Part shown: in pieces, positions 27,201 to 33,700 of the stretch | Numbering within the stretch: position 1 is the first letter of the stretch | How the letters are laid out: each line of letters starts with the position of its first letter | NCBI GenBank assembly: GCA_945859605.1 | Contig: OX243816.1 | Coordinates: 30,451,068 to 30,515,067 of the forward strand | Source of the DNA: Lumbricus rubellus | Taxonomy: Eukaryota; Annelida; Clitellata; Crassiclitellata; Lumbricidae | Length of the DNA stretch: 64,000 nucleotides | Direction of reading: 5' to 3' | Program-made: the position numbers and the translations under genes | Notes under the pieces: generated by a model | Database searches by the model: none | Told to the model about the DNA's origin: nothing | Seen by the model: only the letters and a program-made list of their open reading frames with translations

Positions 27201-29009
27201 ACACATTCAATCAGCCAGTCAATGTATGCAATACAAAACTACAGTGCAACTCTTTTTGTTGGATAGCACCTTCCTTGCGAATTTACAAGAGAACAATAAA
27301 CATCAAAGCCAAGCAGCAGCAGCAGCAGCAACAACAACAACAACTAATAAGAATCGTAAATATGTTGGAAGAGCCAAGTTTTCAGTTTAAAGCGAAGACA
27401 TTCTCTGCGAAGAGATGCCTGGTTCTGCATAGATTGCAGTCTTTCCGAGCGACAATATCCAAGACAAAGCGTTTACATTGTTATGATGAAAACCATAGGC
27501 CTACGTCTCAGAAGACAATGACTCGCAGGTGGTCGGTTTTTTAAAAACAAGCTACAGGATACAAAGCGCAGGTGGGGAAGCATGATTACAATACAATATA
27601 GTAAAGCGGAAATTTACAATACAACCTTACATGTACAAAGTCCAGAGGTGCAGACTGGTTTTAAATGCTTAGCTTCACAAATAAATCGTGAGTTCAATCA
27701 GCTCCAAACTAATCTAATCTAATTTAATCTAATCTAATCTAATCTAATCTACAGTTTATTTTAGAATCTTGGTAGAAATCCTTTAGATCGAATCAATCGG
27801 ATCCACGGGTTCCATGATAAAAAGGTTCCGACAAAATGTCGTAGTGACAAAATGTTGCCTGAGAAAAAAATGTCATGGACAAAACGTCGTGGATAAAACC
27901 TGGCTATGTATACGGCCTGGGATGCATGTATAGTTTGTATATGTATACAGTATACACCAGGGTTGTTGTAGTAAATTTTGAGGTGAGCACACGCTGGCCG
28001 GGAGCAAATCCGATCTTTTTTGGGCACGAAATTTCTGACGACCAAAATCTCGGAAAAATTTAATCGATTCGCCGTCCGGAAAAAGTTGATGACCTTTTTT
28101 TAGTCATTCGCTTCAAAATAAAACATCTTAAACAGCCACATGCATGCACACTGATTAAGGCCTACTACGTAGCGTGTACGGTGTACCCTCTTTTTTTACC
28201 TGCGTATACCCTACTTTTTGGGAGGTGAGTATACGATGCCGTTTTTTCCCCGGACGTGAGTAGGCTATACGCCGTATACCAGCGTACGCGTATACCCTTG
28301 GCTACTGTAACAGACTGGTATACACTAGACCCATACACAGTATACTAACCCGAAGAAGTTGGCGAGTGGCCTGCAGACAGAGCTGCATATTCCTCCGATA
28401 GCGACGGCAGCGGCGGCCGCCTTCGGAACGTTCCTCTCGTCCAGTGTTCCGCGCATGGCGTGCACTCCGCTGCACTGGTCGTCCACCAACACCATCTTGA
28501 GGGTATACCCAGCCGGAAGGAGATTCTGCGCCACGATGTCTTCCTCAGCAACCTTCGTAGCGGCAACGACGTACTGCACGAATAGAAAATAAGCAGGACA
28601 GTGCGTGAGAATTGTGGAAAAATAACTGGGGGGCTGAACCATTATCCACTTGGAATTGGTGAGGGGTGGGTAAAAAACATACTTTAACATGGGGCTCTAA
28701 GAAATACGGGGGGGTTGAAACCCCCAACTCCCCGGCAATTCTCACCCTAAAGCAGGAAATCTCTCTAAGTGTAATTCTAGCAATGTGTCATGATCACAAT
28801 GGTTAGCTGTTGGGGGGGGGGGCTTGTTGATGGGGGGCGGGGGCGGTAGAGAAATGGATAACACTTACCCTACCAACAGTTGATGCACCGCTGAACGACA
28901 GTGAGACGTAGTAACTGAGATCTCCCTGGGTATGAACAGTTCGAATCAGACCGGCCAGCGTCAGTGTGGCCAAGACGAGTGCATGCATGCGAAAGACGAA
29001 AGAAGACAT
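1260..29009 (-). CDS. receptor-type (particulate) guanylate cyclase, 20 exons, 3' end off window
   Basis: Single-pass membrane receptor that would convert GTP to cGMP on the cytosolic side when a ligand binds outside. The joined exons keep phase throughout and give about 1030 residues. In order: signal peptide (about 1-27), ANF-type periplasmic-binding-like ligand domain (about 35-470), a PEPCGFD..C juxtamembrane motif, a transmembrane helix (about 489-510), kinase-homology domain (about 545-828, with DYG instead of DFG), dimerisation coil (828-875) and cyclase domain (875 onward). Catalytic residues are present: Asp900 in FSDIVGF, Glu941 and Asp945 in CETIGD, Cys1013 in YCLFGD, Asn1020 and Arg1024 in NTASRM, so it should be active. 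Typical family length is near 1100, so one C-terminal exon probably lies left of base 1. The start is the ATG before the hydrophobic leader. It could be a natriuretic-peptide-, speract- or orphan-type receptor; the ligand cannot be told. Confidence 0.93.
1360..1421. repeat. 31-bp tandem duplication at cyclase exon 20 acceptor
   Basis: tatacagtgtacacattaca cagcgtacatg is present twice (1360-1390 and 1391-1421). The first copy abuts the AG acceptor of exon 20. Confidence 0.85.
1755..1946 (+). mobile_element. L2-like LINE 3' end, truncated
   Basis: [14 protein letters not shown] matches the conserved A-P-(R/T)-(L/T)-W-N-x-L-P block near the C-terminus of L2/CR1 reverse transcriptases. A GGGAGCGCTTCTGAGTAG...GGCGCTATATAAA tail and (AAAT)n follow. 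Confidence 0.7.
2060..2110. mobile_element. one-ended fragment of the GGGCGCC-family MITE
   Basis: GTGGGCGCTCGCAC followed by a ggcaagaaggg...ccccctgga block like the left end of 58953-59395. The other end is not seen. Confidence 0.5.
2224..2398 (-). CDS. guanylate cyclase exon 19 (cyclase domain, GTP-specificity Glu)
   Basis: Codes [20 protein letters not shown] then [11 protein letters not shown]. Glu941 (guanine recognition) and Asp945 (second metal Asp) are present. The usual V-E-T-I-G-D-A-Y reads C-E-T-I-G-D-V-Y. The donor is G|GTGAGA. Confidence 0.9.
2420..2598. repeat. (ATG)n and (GAA)n microsatellites
   Basis: A long atg run followed by a gaa/gag-rich run, beginning about 25 bases from the acceptor of cyclase exon 19. 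The apparent Met/Lys frame through it is an artefact. Confidence 0.92.
2873..2941 (-). CDS. guanylate cyclase exon 18 (cyclase domain)
   Basis: A 69-base exon coding [20 protein letters not shown] then VYK, with borders TTAACAG and AAG|GTAGGC, phase 0. It is a very close family match despite its size. Confidence 0.9.
3197..3320 (-). CDS. guanylate cyclase exon 17 (cyclase domain, first metal Asp)
   Basis: Codes [20 protein letters not shown] then [10 protein letters not shown]; Asp900 would hold Mg2+. The donor is CAG|GTCAGT. Confidence 0.93.
3560..3824. repeat. (CAGA)/(GACA) microsatellite
   Basis: Imperfect agac/agag runs of about 260 bases in the intron between cyclase exons 16 and 17. 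Confidence 0.9.
4015..4155 (-). CDS. guanylate cyclase exon 16 (dimerisation coil)
   Basis: Codes [20 protein letters not shown] then [20 protein letters not shown], the heptad-like linker that pairs cyclase domains. It ends NILP at donor AC|GTGAGT. Confidence 0.92.
4840..5571. repeat. minisatellite, units of 40+41 bp, at cyclase exon 15 donor
   Basis: Two alternating half-units, ttatttaagtgaaaaaatag.. and ttacttaagtgcaaagaata.., form an 81-bp period that is near-perfect from about 5160 to 5545 and more diverged to the left. On the minus strand the array begins at the GTAAG of the intron 15 donor. Confidence 0.9.
5572..5746 (-). CDS. guanylate cyclase exon 15 (end of kinase homology)
   Basis: The frame gives [20 protein letters not shown] and [16 protein letters not shown] (the CW-E-P-RP-F signature). 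A longer open frame on the same strand is a shadow. The donor CA|GTAAGC is the first base pair of a tandem array that fills the start of the intron. Confidence 0.88.
5884..6290. repeat. (ATGT)n microsatellite
   Basis: About 400 bases of gtat units with a few catctatactt interruptions, 140 bases beyond the acceptor of cyclase exon 15. The open frames in it are artefacts. Confidence 0.95.
7082..7243 (-). CDS. guanylate cyclase exon 14 (kinase-homology C-lobe)
   Basis: Codes [15 protein letters not shown] and [16 protein letters not shown], near-canonical for receptor cyclases. The donor is CAAG|GTTTGT, slightly unusual. Confidence 0.9.
7726..7812. repeat. 20-bp tandem repeat
   Basis: actatcataaactatcgtaa repeated about four times without change, in the cyclase intron between exons 13 and 14. 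Confidence 0.9.
7908..8147. repeat. (ATGT)n microsatellite
   Basis: About 240 bases of near-pure atgt about 115 bases downstream of cyclase exon 13 (minus strand). Confidence 0.95.
8262..8424 (-). CDS. guanylate cyclase exon 13 (pseudokinase catalytic loop)
   Basis: [20 protein letters not shown] is the HG-L-SSNC loop, which lacks the HRD aspartate, followed by CRITDYG. Of the possible donors, A|GTAGGT is chosen because it alone joins in frame to exon 14 as [12 protein letters not shown]. Confidence 0.88.
8572..8903. mobile_element. hAT-like MITE, same family as 13011-13313
   Basis: Inverted ends AAGGCCGTAGACAGG / CTGGCTACGGCCTT with GGGGGTGTTT / AACACCCCC inside. The flanking duplication is eroded (only GCCTG shared). 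Confidence 0.78.
9485..9661 (-). CDS. guanylate cyclase exon 12 (kinase-homology)
   Basis: Codes [20 protein letters not shown] and [12 protein letters not shown], equivalent to the H-N-F-G and kinase hinge region. The end is AMDIAE|GTAACT. Confidence 0.9.
10086..11235. mobile_element. hAT-like fold-back element, 1150 bp
   Basis: Ends CAGGCCCGCCGA / TCGGCGGGACTG with a perfect 8-bp duplication CTCGTGGC (10078-10085 and 11236-11243). Inside, two arms of about 110 bases (10491-10597 and 10981-11098) are inverted copies around a 380-base loop. Confidence 0.88.
11497..11577 (-). CDS. guanylate cyclase exon 11 (kinase-homology lysine)
   Basis: Codes [23 protein letters not shown] is the VAIK-type lysine strand. 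The end is LFSELKE|GTCCGT. The phase is 0 at both sides. Confidence 0.85.
11648..12095 (-). pseudogene. second degenerate LINE reverse-transcriptase 3' end
   Basis: Same family as 590-1000, opposite strand, in the intron between cyclase exons 10 and 11. It reads [20 protein letters not shown], then [20 protein letters not shown] and [20 protein letters not shown], with stops and shifts. Confidence 0.75.
12765..12863 (-). CDS. guanylate cyclase exon 10 (Ser/Thr-rich N-lobe)
   Basis: Codes [20 protein letters not shown], a Ser/Thr cluster in the place of the phosphorylated segment of natriuretic receptors, then [10 protein letters not shown]. Borders are TTTCAG and AAG|GTAACG. Confidence 0.84.
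13011..13313. mobile_element. hAT-like MITE (GGTCGTAGCCAGG family)
   Basis: Inverted ends AAAGGTCGTAGCCAGG / CCTAGCTACGACCTTT with a near-perfect 8-bp duplication ATCCTGCA/ATCCTGCC. Subterminal GGGGGGTGTTT is mirrored at the other end. Confidence 0.85.
13659..13828 (-). mobile_element. tRNA-derived SINE
   Basis: Same family as 17813-18029: B-box GGTTCGAATCC, core GGCGTGAAACTCCGATGCAG and tail TCGGGAGCGCCTCTGAGTAG. The A-box region is eroded. Confidence 0.75.
14297..14384 (-). CDS. guanylate cyclase exon 9 (juxtamembrane)
   Basis: Acceptor GGCATGCAG, then [20 protein letters not shown], a basic juxtamembrane stretch followed by the W-V-F-D element at the start of the kinase-homology region. 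The donor is TCG|GTGAGT. Confidence 0.83.
14409..14517. repeat. (TTA)n microsatellite
   Basis: Near-pure att repeat about 25 bases beyond the acceptor of cyclase exon 9. Confidence 0.93.
15399..15486. repeat. (CA)n microsatellite
   Basis: cacaca with cgca and ctca variants, about 50 bases downstream of cyclase exon 8. Confidence 0.9.
15535..15616 (-). CDS. guanylate cyclase exon 8 (transmembrane helix)
   Basis: Codes [19 protein letters not shown] and YYCFYR, a clear membrane helix. Two AG acceptors lie 8 bases apart; only the upstream one (TTATCAG) keeps the reading frame with exon 7. The donor is CTACAG|GTGAGT. Neither flanking exon is covered by a long open frame here, so this small exon is easy to miss. 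Confidence 0.85.
15810..15995. repeat. (TCC)n/(TTC)n pyrimidine tract
   Basis: About 185 bases of uninterrupted pyrimidine triplets on the plus strand; poly-Ser/Leu/Phe frames across it are artefacts. Confidence 0.93.
16449..17224. mobile_element. palindromic TA-flanked element (Tc1/mariner-like), 776 bp
   Basis: Ends CACGGTGTCCCGA / TCGGGACACCGTG directly flanked by TA on each side. Inner blocks (aatgaagtt..tggtgttcaaaatg and attttgaacaccagctgaag) are also inverted, so much of the element is a long hairpin. No transposase frame. Confidence 0.8.
17337..17594 (-). CDS. guanylate cyclase exon 7 (end of ligand domain)
   Basis: Codes [20 protein letters not shown], the usual G-TG-V-(D/T)-GDR stretch. 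It closes with [11 protein letters not shown], the conserved cysteine motif just outside the membrane. The donor is ATAG|GTAAGA. Confidence 0.9.
17612..17738. repeat. 14-bp tandem repeat
   Basis: aatcaataattaat repeated about eight to nine times with few changes, starting some 20 bases beyond the acceptor of cyclase exon 7. Confidence 0.88.
17813..18029 (+). mobile_element. tRNA-derived SINE
   Basis: Pol III promoter elements: A-box-like TGGTGTAGTGGGTA and B-box GGTTCGAAAACC. A core CGGCATGAAACTCCGATGCA and the LINE-like tail TCGGGAGCGCCTCTG...GGGGCGCTATAA follow. In the intron between cyclase exons 6 and 7. Confidence 0.8.
18178..18237. repeat. (TTGA)n microsatellite
   Basis: Perfect ttga units with one interruption. 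Confidence 0.9.
18586..18852. mobile_element. short TIR repeat (CTGAAAGTG family), copy 1
   Basis: GGCTGAAAGTGAGCC at the left and CCACTTTCGGCC at the right, with gacccggcatt near the left end. Two copies of an atgactaaaa..ggtcgtca motif lie inside. Confidence 0.55.
19171..19602. repeat. A-rich repeat with inverted ends TGTAAAAAACG
   Basis: The start TGTAAAAAACG and end CGTTTTTTACA are inverted. Both flanks are runs of aaaaaacg units on each side of a unique AT-rich middle. Possibly a MITE. Confidence 0.5.
19693..19852 (-). CDS. guanylate cyclase exon 6 (ligand domain)
   Basis: Acceptor GGTGGCAG, then [19 protein letters not shown], matching the YDG..LYAHA-like helix of the family. It ends LLNQNFSG with donor G|GTATAC. 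Confidence 0.87.
20366..20571 (-). CDS. guanylate cyclase exon 5 (ligand domain)
   Basis: The acceptor CTTAAG leads into [19 protein letters not shown]. The exon ends VVAPNGQ with donor CAG|GTACGG. It is separated from exon 4 by the intron that carries the antisense LINE. Confidence 0.87.
21072..21196 (+). pseudogene. 3' remnant of LINE ORF1 (esterase-like end)
   Basis: The frame [20 protein letters not shown] resembles the closing D-G-x-H-L block of SGNH-esterase-like ORF1 proteins of CR1-group LINEs and runs to a TAA just before ORF2. An upstream stop and loss of similarity mark a 5' truncation near 21070. Confidence 0.6.
21305..24118 (+). mobile_element. CR1/Jockey-group LINE ORF2 (endonuclease plus reverse transcriptase), intact
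   Basis: An uninterrupted 937-codon frame from the ATG; the same frame stays open for several dozen codons upstream, so the real start may be earlier. Residues 1-215 are an apurinic-type endonuclease ([20 protein letters not shown] near 139, ISDHQVV near 207). Reverse transcriptase motifs: [20 protein letters not shown] near 502, [15 protein letters not shown] near 583, [19 protein letters not shown] and FADDTKL near 674. The C-terminal [17 protein letters not shown] and [20 protein letters not shown] blocks are typical of CR1-like elements. It lies antisense to the cyclase gene in the intron between its exons 4 and 5. No stop codon or frameshift suggests a young copy. Confidence 0.93.
24119..24215 (+). 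repeat. LINE 3' end with (TATGT)n tail
   Basis: About 65 bases after the LINE stop codon comes a short tandem ttatg/tatgt run (24187-24212), the simple-repeat tail expected at the 3' end of CR1-like elements. Confidence 0.65.
24640..24850. repeat. degenerate tandem repeat (gttg-attgatgaaa type)
   Basis: About four diverged copies of a 45-55-base unit with tgaaactagaggttggattg and ttgatgaaa. Similar units occur at 32030-32250. Confidence 0.5.
25048..25155 (-). CDS. guanylate cyclase exon 4 (ligand domain)
   Basis: A short exon of 108 bases coding [19 protein letters not shown] and [15 protein letters not shown]. It lies between CTTGCAG and CCAG|GTGCGT, and its phase matches both neighbours. 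Confidence 0.85.
25633..25789. mobile_element. hAT-like MITE, 157 bp
   Basis: Ends CATGGGCAGAGTTT / AAACTCCGCCCATG with a perfect 8-bp duplication AGCTGGTT (25625-25632 and 25790-25797). Internal GGGGGACTAAGCC / GGCATTAGTCCCCC are also inverted. Confidence 0.88.
26325..26683 (-). CDS. guanylate cyclase exon 3 (ligand domain)
   Basis: The acceptor TTTGAAG has a weak pyrimidine tract, but phase and sequence continue exactly ([19 protein letters not shown]). It runs to HFKGNTMG and the donor G|GTAAGTTT. Confidence 0.87.
26764..27125. repeat. (ATTC)/(GTTC) microsatellite
   Basis: About 360 bases of attc/gttc units, just beyond the acceptor side of cyclase exon 3. The His/Ser/Phe frames are artefacts. 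Confidence 0.95.
27310..27345. repeat. (CAG)n(CAA)n microsatellite
   Basis: cagcag then caacaa triplets. Confidence 0.85.
27951..28310. repeat. interspersed repeat with gtatacc motifs
   Basis: Contains gcgtataccc and ggtgagtatac motifs also seen at 18530-18575, and the GATGAC hairpin core at 28089. The ends are not well defined. Confidence 0.35.
28350..28573 (-). CDS. guanylate cyclase exon 2 (ligand domain)
   Basis: The acceptor GTGCAG precedes [16 protein letters not shown]. The exon includes VDDQCSG and [16 protein letters not shown], the paired-cysteine segment of ANF-receptor domains. The donor is GG|GTTAGT, phase 2. Confidence 0.88.
28599..28749. mobile_element. hAT-like MITE (GTGAGAATTG family), 151 bp
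   Basis: GTGAGAATTGTGG / CCGGCAATTCTCAC ends and a perfect 8-bp duplication AAGCAGGA (28591-28598, 28750-28757). In cyclase intron 1, starting 26 bases from exon 2 on the intron side. Confidence 0.88.
28869..29009 (-). CDS. guanylate cyclase exon 1 (signal peptide)
   Basis: Codes 47 residues beginning [20 protein letters not shown], a hydrophobic leader with a likely cleavage near VHTQ. It ends AGG|GTAAGT in phase 0. It opens the ligand domain with [16 protein letters not shown]. Confidence 0.85.
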
Positions 29010-30657
29010 CTCTTTCCGGATTGCCCGTTCGAGTCCACGATCCCACTCCGTATAATATTATTATAATAATATTATTATTATTGAATAAAATTTTCACGAC
29101 GATTCTTCTATTGAAATTCGATGCGCAACGGTTATCGTTATGCGCGTCAGACGTCACAATTGGAGAGACGACGGGTGTTGTTATGGTAACGCTGACGTCA
29201 TCTTAATCGTGTTGATCCGGTTTCACATTTGATAGATTATTATTATGTACGTCTTATTTGTTGTAGAGCCATTGTAACACGCTGTCAACTGCACAAAATG
29301 GGCACAAAACCTGTTCCTTTTCTCGTAACCTAATTAATTTGAGTCGCTCTGTAAATTATAAATGTTTGATAAAAACAAAATGCAATAGGCCTACAATGGA
29401 TCCTCTTCACCTTAATTGTTTAGCCTAAAAAGTCGTTTTAAAAGGAATAGGCCAGTGGGATTATATGGAGCTCATTGTCCGATTAAAATAGGCTAAGATA
29501 TAGGCCTAAGATAAGGTGATGATGTTTTTTAATTGATCATCTGCGCTTCTGAATTATTCTGCAAGAGTCACTTTATAAATTCTTAAAAATAATTAAATTG
29601 ACATTTGTTTTAGGCTACATTACTTTTCATGTATATTAGGCCTACTGTATAATATAATATTATTAGGCTACTTCTATGTGTTATAAATTTATAATTGCAT
29701 TTTGTCGATGTCTCATTGTGCGTTTACTGATGGAGTAGGTTAGTAGTCCTAAAATAGGCCTACTCTCGCATCTCTACCTTTGTGTTTGATGAACTTCATT
29801 GGCTTCCTCTCCGTAGGCCTACTCGCACACAATTGAATTTTAAGATCCTCACTTTGATCCTTAAAGGCTCAACGGGGTCTTGTCCCAAAATATCTGACTA
29901 ATGTTTTACTTCGTCCACCTTCAGCTTCCTCCCACCGTCCACATTGTTCACTCAAAAATTTAATCAATTATTGACCTCTTAATTGGTTCATCGGTCTAGA
30001 ACTGCTATGGTTCAGTCTCGATCATTAATTTTGTCTCAATTGGTCCTTCTATTTGGAATGCTCTTTCTTCTTCTGTTCGCTCTATAGGCCTACTTCTCTT
30101 TGGTAGTCTCTCCGTCTGAATTTGCATCTGTTAAAGAATCAGCAGGACTCGATTCACTCGAACTTCTCGAAGGTGTGGACTCTGCCAGTGCTAGTCCCAC
30201 GCCTGAATAAAGGAGGAGGGCGTCGCTAATGGTCTGTAATTGTTACCACACAGTGACGCTAAACAGCACCTAGGCCTACACACACACAAATTTAGCCTAC
30301 GATCTCGATGTGCTGATTCCCAAAAGCGGGATCAAGCACATTGAATAGAAAATATATGAGCCTAAAGCATGATCGATCCAAATATTCTCTTTTATTTGTC
30401 AAATTATGGTCTTTAGACTTTCGTAGATTTTTAAATTGTTTTATAAATCTGAAATCTGAAATCTTTTTGAAATCGAACTTTGAATGCCAGCTGGCGAGTA
30501 GGGAACCAGCGCCATGAGCATTCTGCCATCTGGCGTCTAAATATCGCGTAGGGCCATTTTAGCCATAATCACACTTCGTTCCGTAGTTCGTTGTTCGCAG
30601 TTGTATTGTTGTACACAATTCATTAAGTCTTAAGACTGATTAAAGTAAATCGACAAA
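29010..30657. other. divergent intergenic region
   Basis: It separates the start codons of the cyclase (minus) and basigin-like (plus) genes, so both promoters should lie here. Apart from the LINE remnant at 29786-30200 and an (ATT)n run near 29055, I see no clear TATA box or CpG-rich block. Confidence 0.6.
29786..30200 (+). mobile_element. L2-like LINE 3' end, degenerate
   Basis: Broken frames FKILTLILKGSTGSCPK, SRTAMVQSRSLI and VLLFGMLFL correspond to the intact stretch at 32490-32845. It sits in the divergent intergenic region between the cyclase and basigin-like genes. Confidence 0.65.
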
Positions 30658-30721
30658 ATGTTCGATACATTTACAAGATTATTACTTGTCATCGGTTTGG
30701 CCTGTGTATCGTTAGCTGTTG
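30658..30721 (+). CDS. BSG: basigin-like exon 1 (signal peptide)
   Basis: ATG in context aaaATG opens MFDTFTRLLLVIGLACVSLA, with donor GTTG|GTGAGT. It is too short for ordinary ORF detection, but it joins in frame to exon 2 across a 3.95-kb intron. Confidence 0.82.
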
Positions 30722-33700
30722 GTGAGTAGATGACTGATTTCTGAACATTTTAAGGTGGTTTGGTATAGTGGGCCCATTATTGCAGTTCAGCTGTCCGTCA
30801 GTTTGCTAATATAATTGGCCTTTGTACTCGTGAAGTCATTTGACCTTAAGCCGCGATTCGACTGAGTGCTTTTCGGTTCAAGAGCACCTTAAAAGCCGCA
30901 TTGTTGGAGGTTCTTTACCGACCTTTTCATTGTAAAGCTATTGTCCGTTCTTTATGTACGAAGCAAGAAAATGACGCAATTCCAAGCGAGGATTGTGGGC
31001 CACGCGATCTCGGTCAAGTTTTTTCAGCAATATTCTCCAGGTTTCCTGCTATGTGATTGTGACAACTTAGGCATACTATTCGTATAAATACTGCAATGAT
31101 CGAAGTTAAAAAACAACAACAGATATAAGGCGTAAAAAAAAAGTGTTGTGTTTCCGGTAACGCGACCGACCCATTTTTACGGCCGCGACCCAAATATTTT
31201 TGTAAAAAATTTTTATTAAAAAAAATATTTTTTTCAAAAAAATTTTTTTTTTCAAAAAAAAATTTAATTTTTTTTCCCAAAAATCTTTTTTTAACATTTG
31301 TATTGACATAACATAAGAGACGTCAACAAAATGAAATTAATAGGACTGTTTCTAGAGCTGTTTTAGGTGCAGACAGTCGGGAAATAGGCAGTTTATACTT
31401 GCTTAGAACACGTACTTTGTTTCAGCGTGCAAAAAAGACTAGTGGGGTATACTTTTTCGGATAGTCACTGCATAAAAATATTTTACAAAATAAAAATATT
31501 TTCCGACCTACCTACCCAATTTTTTTTAGCTCTGTTACCGGAAACACAGCATTTTTTTTTTTAGGCCTAACAGAGGTTCTGCGCGCATTTTCTTGAAAAG
31601 GAGAAGTTAACTTGTGTTTTGTGTTTGTTGTTGTGTCCTGTTATTTGGTAGCAGTGTACTCTGTGTGCACTTACGGGTACACACTGCACTTGAGGGTGCT
31701 GTTTTGTGATAGCTTACACGCAGATGAATAAGACAAGTTGGCTAGAACCTTAACATTTATTTGCTAAAAGATTTTAAAAGATACGTTTGCTGGATAATAT
31801 GCCATTTTTGTGTCCTAAGTTTTGGGCATATTATAACATATCATTTTAGTATCCCAAGTTTCAATTTACATACGTACCATTCCTCAACTTGTGCCAGAGC
31901 TCTGTATTAAATTTTGTGTGTTAAGGTAACAATTTCAAGGAGAATTCGTTGTTTAAAACATAACATTTCTGACAGACAAATTGCTATATGAAATATGGTG
32001 ATTTATCATTTTATGAGCTTAAATTGGAGTTCTTCTTAAATAGAAGTTGATTGATGAAAATAATTCTTGATTAGATAGAGATTGTAATTTTATGAAAATA
32101 ATTCTTGCTTAAATTGCAGCTGTAATGACAAAAATAATTCTTACTTAAATACTTGGATTGATGAAAATAATATTTATGTGAAATTGTAAGTAGAAGTTGG
32201 ATGGATGATAGTTATTATGGACATTGGTATTAAAGTGCCAACATGTGTATAAAATTAGACTGAACATTGTGATGCATGCATGTTAAAGAACACTAAAATG
32301 ATAATTACATAAATTTAGTTTGCTGAGCTGAAAACCTTCTGAGCCGGATTAATGTCACACAAATAACCAGATTGACGAGTAAGGTGGATTTGAACCTGGA
32401 ACCCTCTGGCTTCAAGGCACTGAACCGACCACCACCACACCCAAAATATTGTACAAATGCCATCAACTTATTATTAGTTGATTGCCCGCCTTCCTCGATT
32501 CTCCCACATTTCTTCATTCATGACTGAACAACTTCACTGGCTTCCATTCTCGACCCGTATACAATTTAAGGTCCTAATTTTGGTCATCAAGTCTCAAACG
32601 GGTCTTGCTCCGAAGTATCTGTGTGATCAGATACTTCGCCCTCCTTCTGCCACTTCGCTGCGTCCTCTTAGGTCCTCTGATCGGCTTGACCTCTTTGTCC
32701 CGCGAGTCAGGACCGCCATGGCGCAATCCAGATCATTTGCCTGCATTGGTCCCTCTCTATGGAATGGGCTTCCCCCATCAGTTCGCTCTGGTAGTGTATC
32801 CTCATCTTTCTCTCGTCTAAAAACTTGCCTTTTTTCTCGGAGATGAACGCACTGGGAGCGCTTCTGAAAGGCTCTTGCTGCAAGAAGCGCTTTATAAATG
32901 GTCAGATAAGATATTAGGGCTTGTTGAACATTGAGCTGTTATGTATTTTACATTAGATGTGATATGCAGCAGCATATGTGTCTTCTCACCTACAGTATTA
33001 TTTTCACTTGTGTTGCTTAATTGCTAGACATGATTTTCCTGGTTGATTTCCGTAATTGGTTTGTTTTGCTGACTGTCCAGTGTTTATCATATTCTTATCT
33101 TCGGGAAATTATGTGTGGCTTTATCAGGTTTCTGTTGTTACAATCTGCTGACTGTTAGTCGATAATTGCTGAAGAGCTGTCTAACAGTGATGCATACCAC
33201 GATACAATACGTAGATACATATATTATGTATATGCCACCATCATCTTATTCTGTTGGCAACTAGGGAGTCGTAATTAGTGCGACTTTATGCCCCCTTCCT
33301 TCAAGTTTTTCTTTTGTGCCCATATTTGGACATTCATCCAAAGGTATGAATTTTGAGCTACTTGACTTATGACGATTGACCAGTAAATTGATGACCTGCT
33401 GTGTTCTGTCTTGTGGCAATAACATCTACAGTGCAAACATCGTTTGAAGGCAACAATAAGCATTTGCAATAGGCCTGATAATTGATTTTTTTCAACATTC
33501 ACTCAGTTTTTGTGAATGTGCGAGATTTTTGCAATTTTATCGGACTGTTAAATCCTTGGGAGCTTTGCTGATTGCAGTTTAACCCTTTAATGCCGAGATG
33601 GTAGTAAATGGCATGGGAAATCCTATACCCTCCGGCATTAAAGGGTTAATGTTGAATCCTTTCCTCCTGTGAACAATATGATCAATGTCGTTTATCCACA

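Noticed and set aside
26767..27390. 207-codon His/Ser/Phe frame
   Set aside because: Translation of attc/gttc repeats in an intron; no splice support or domain.
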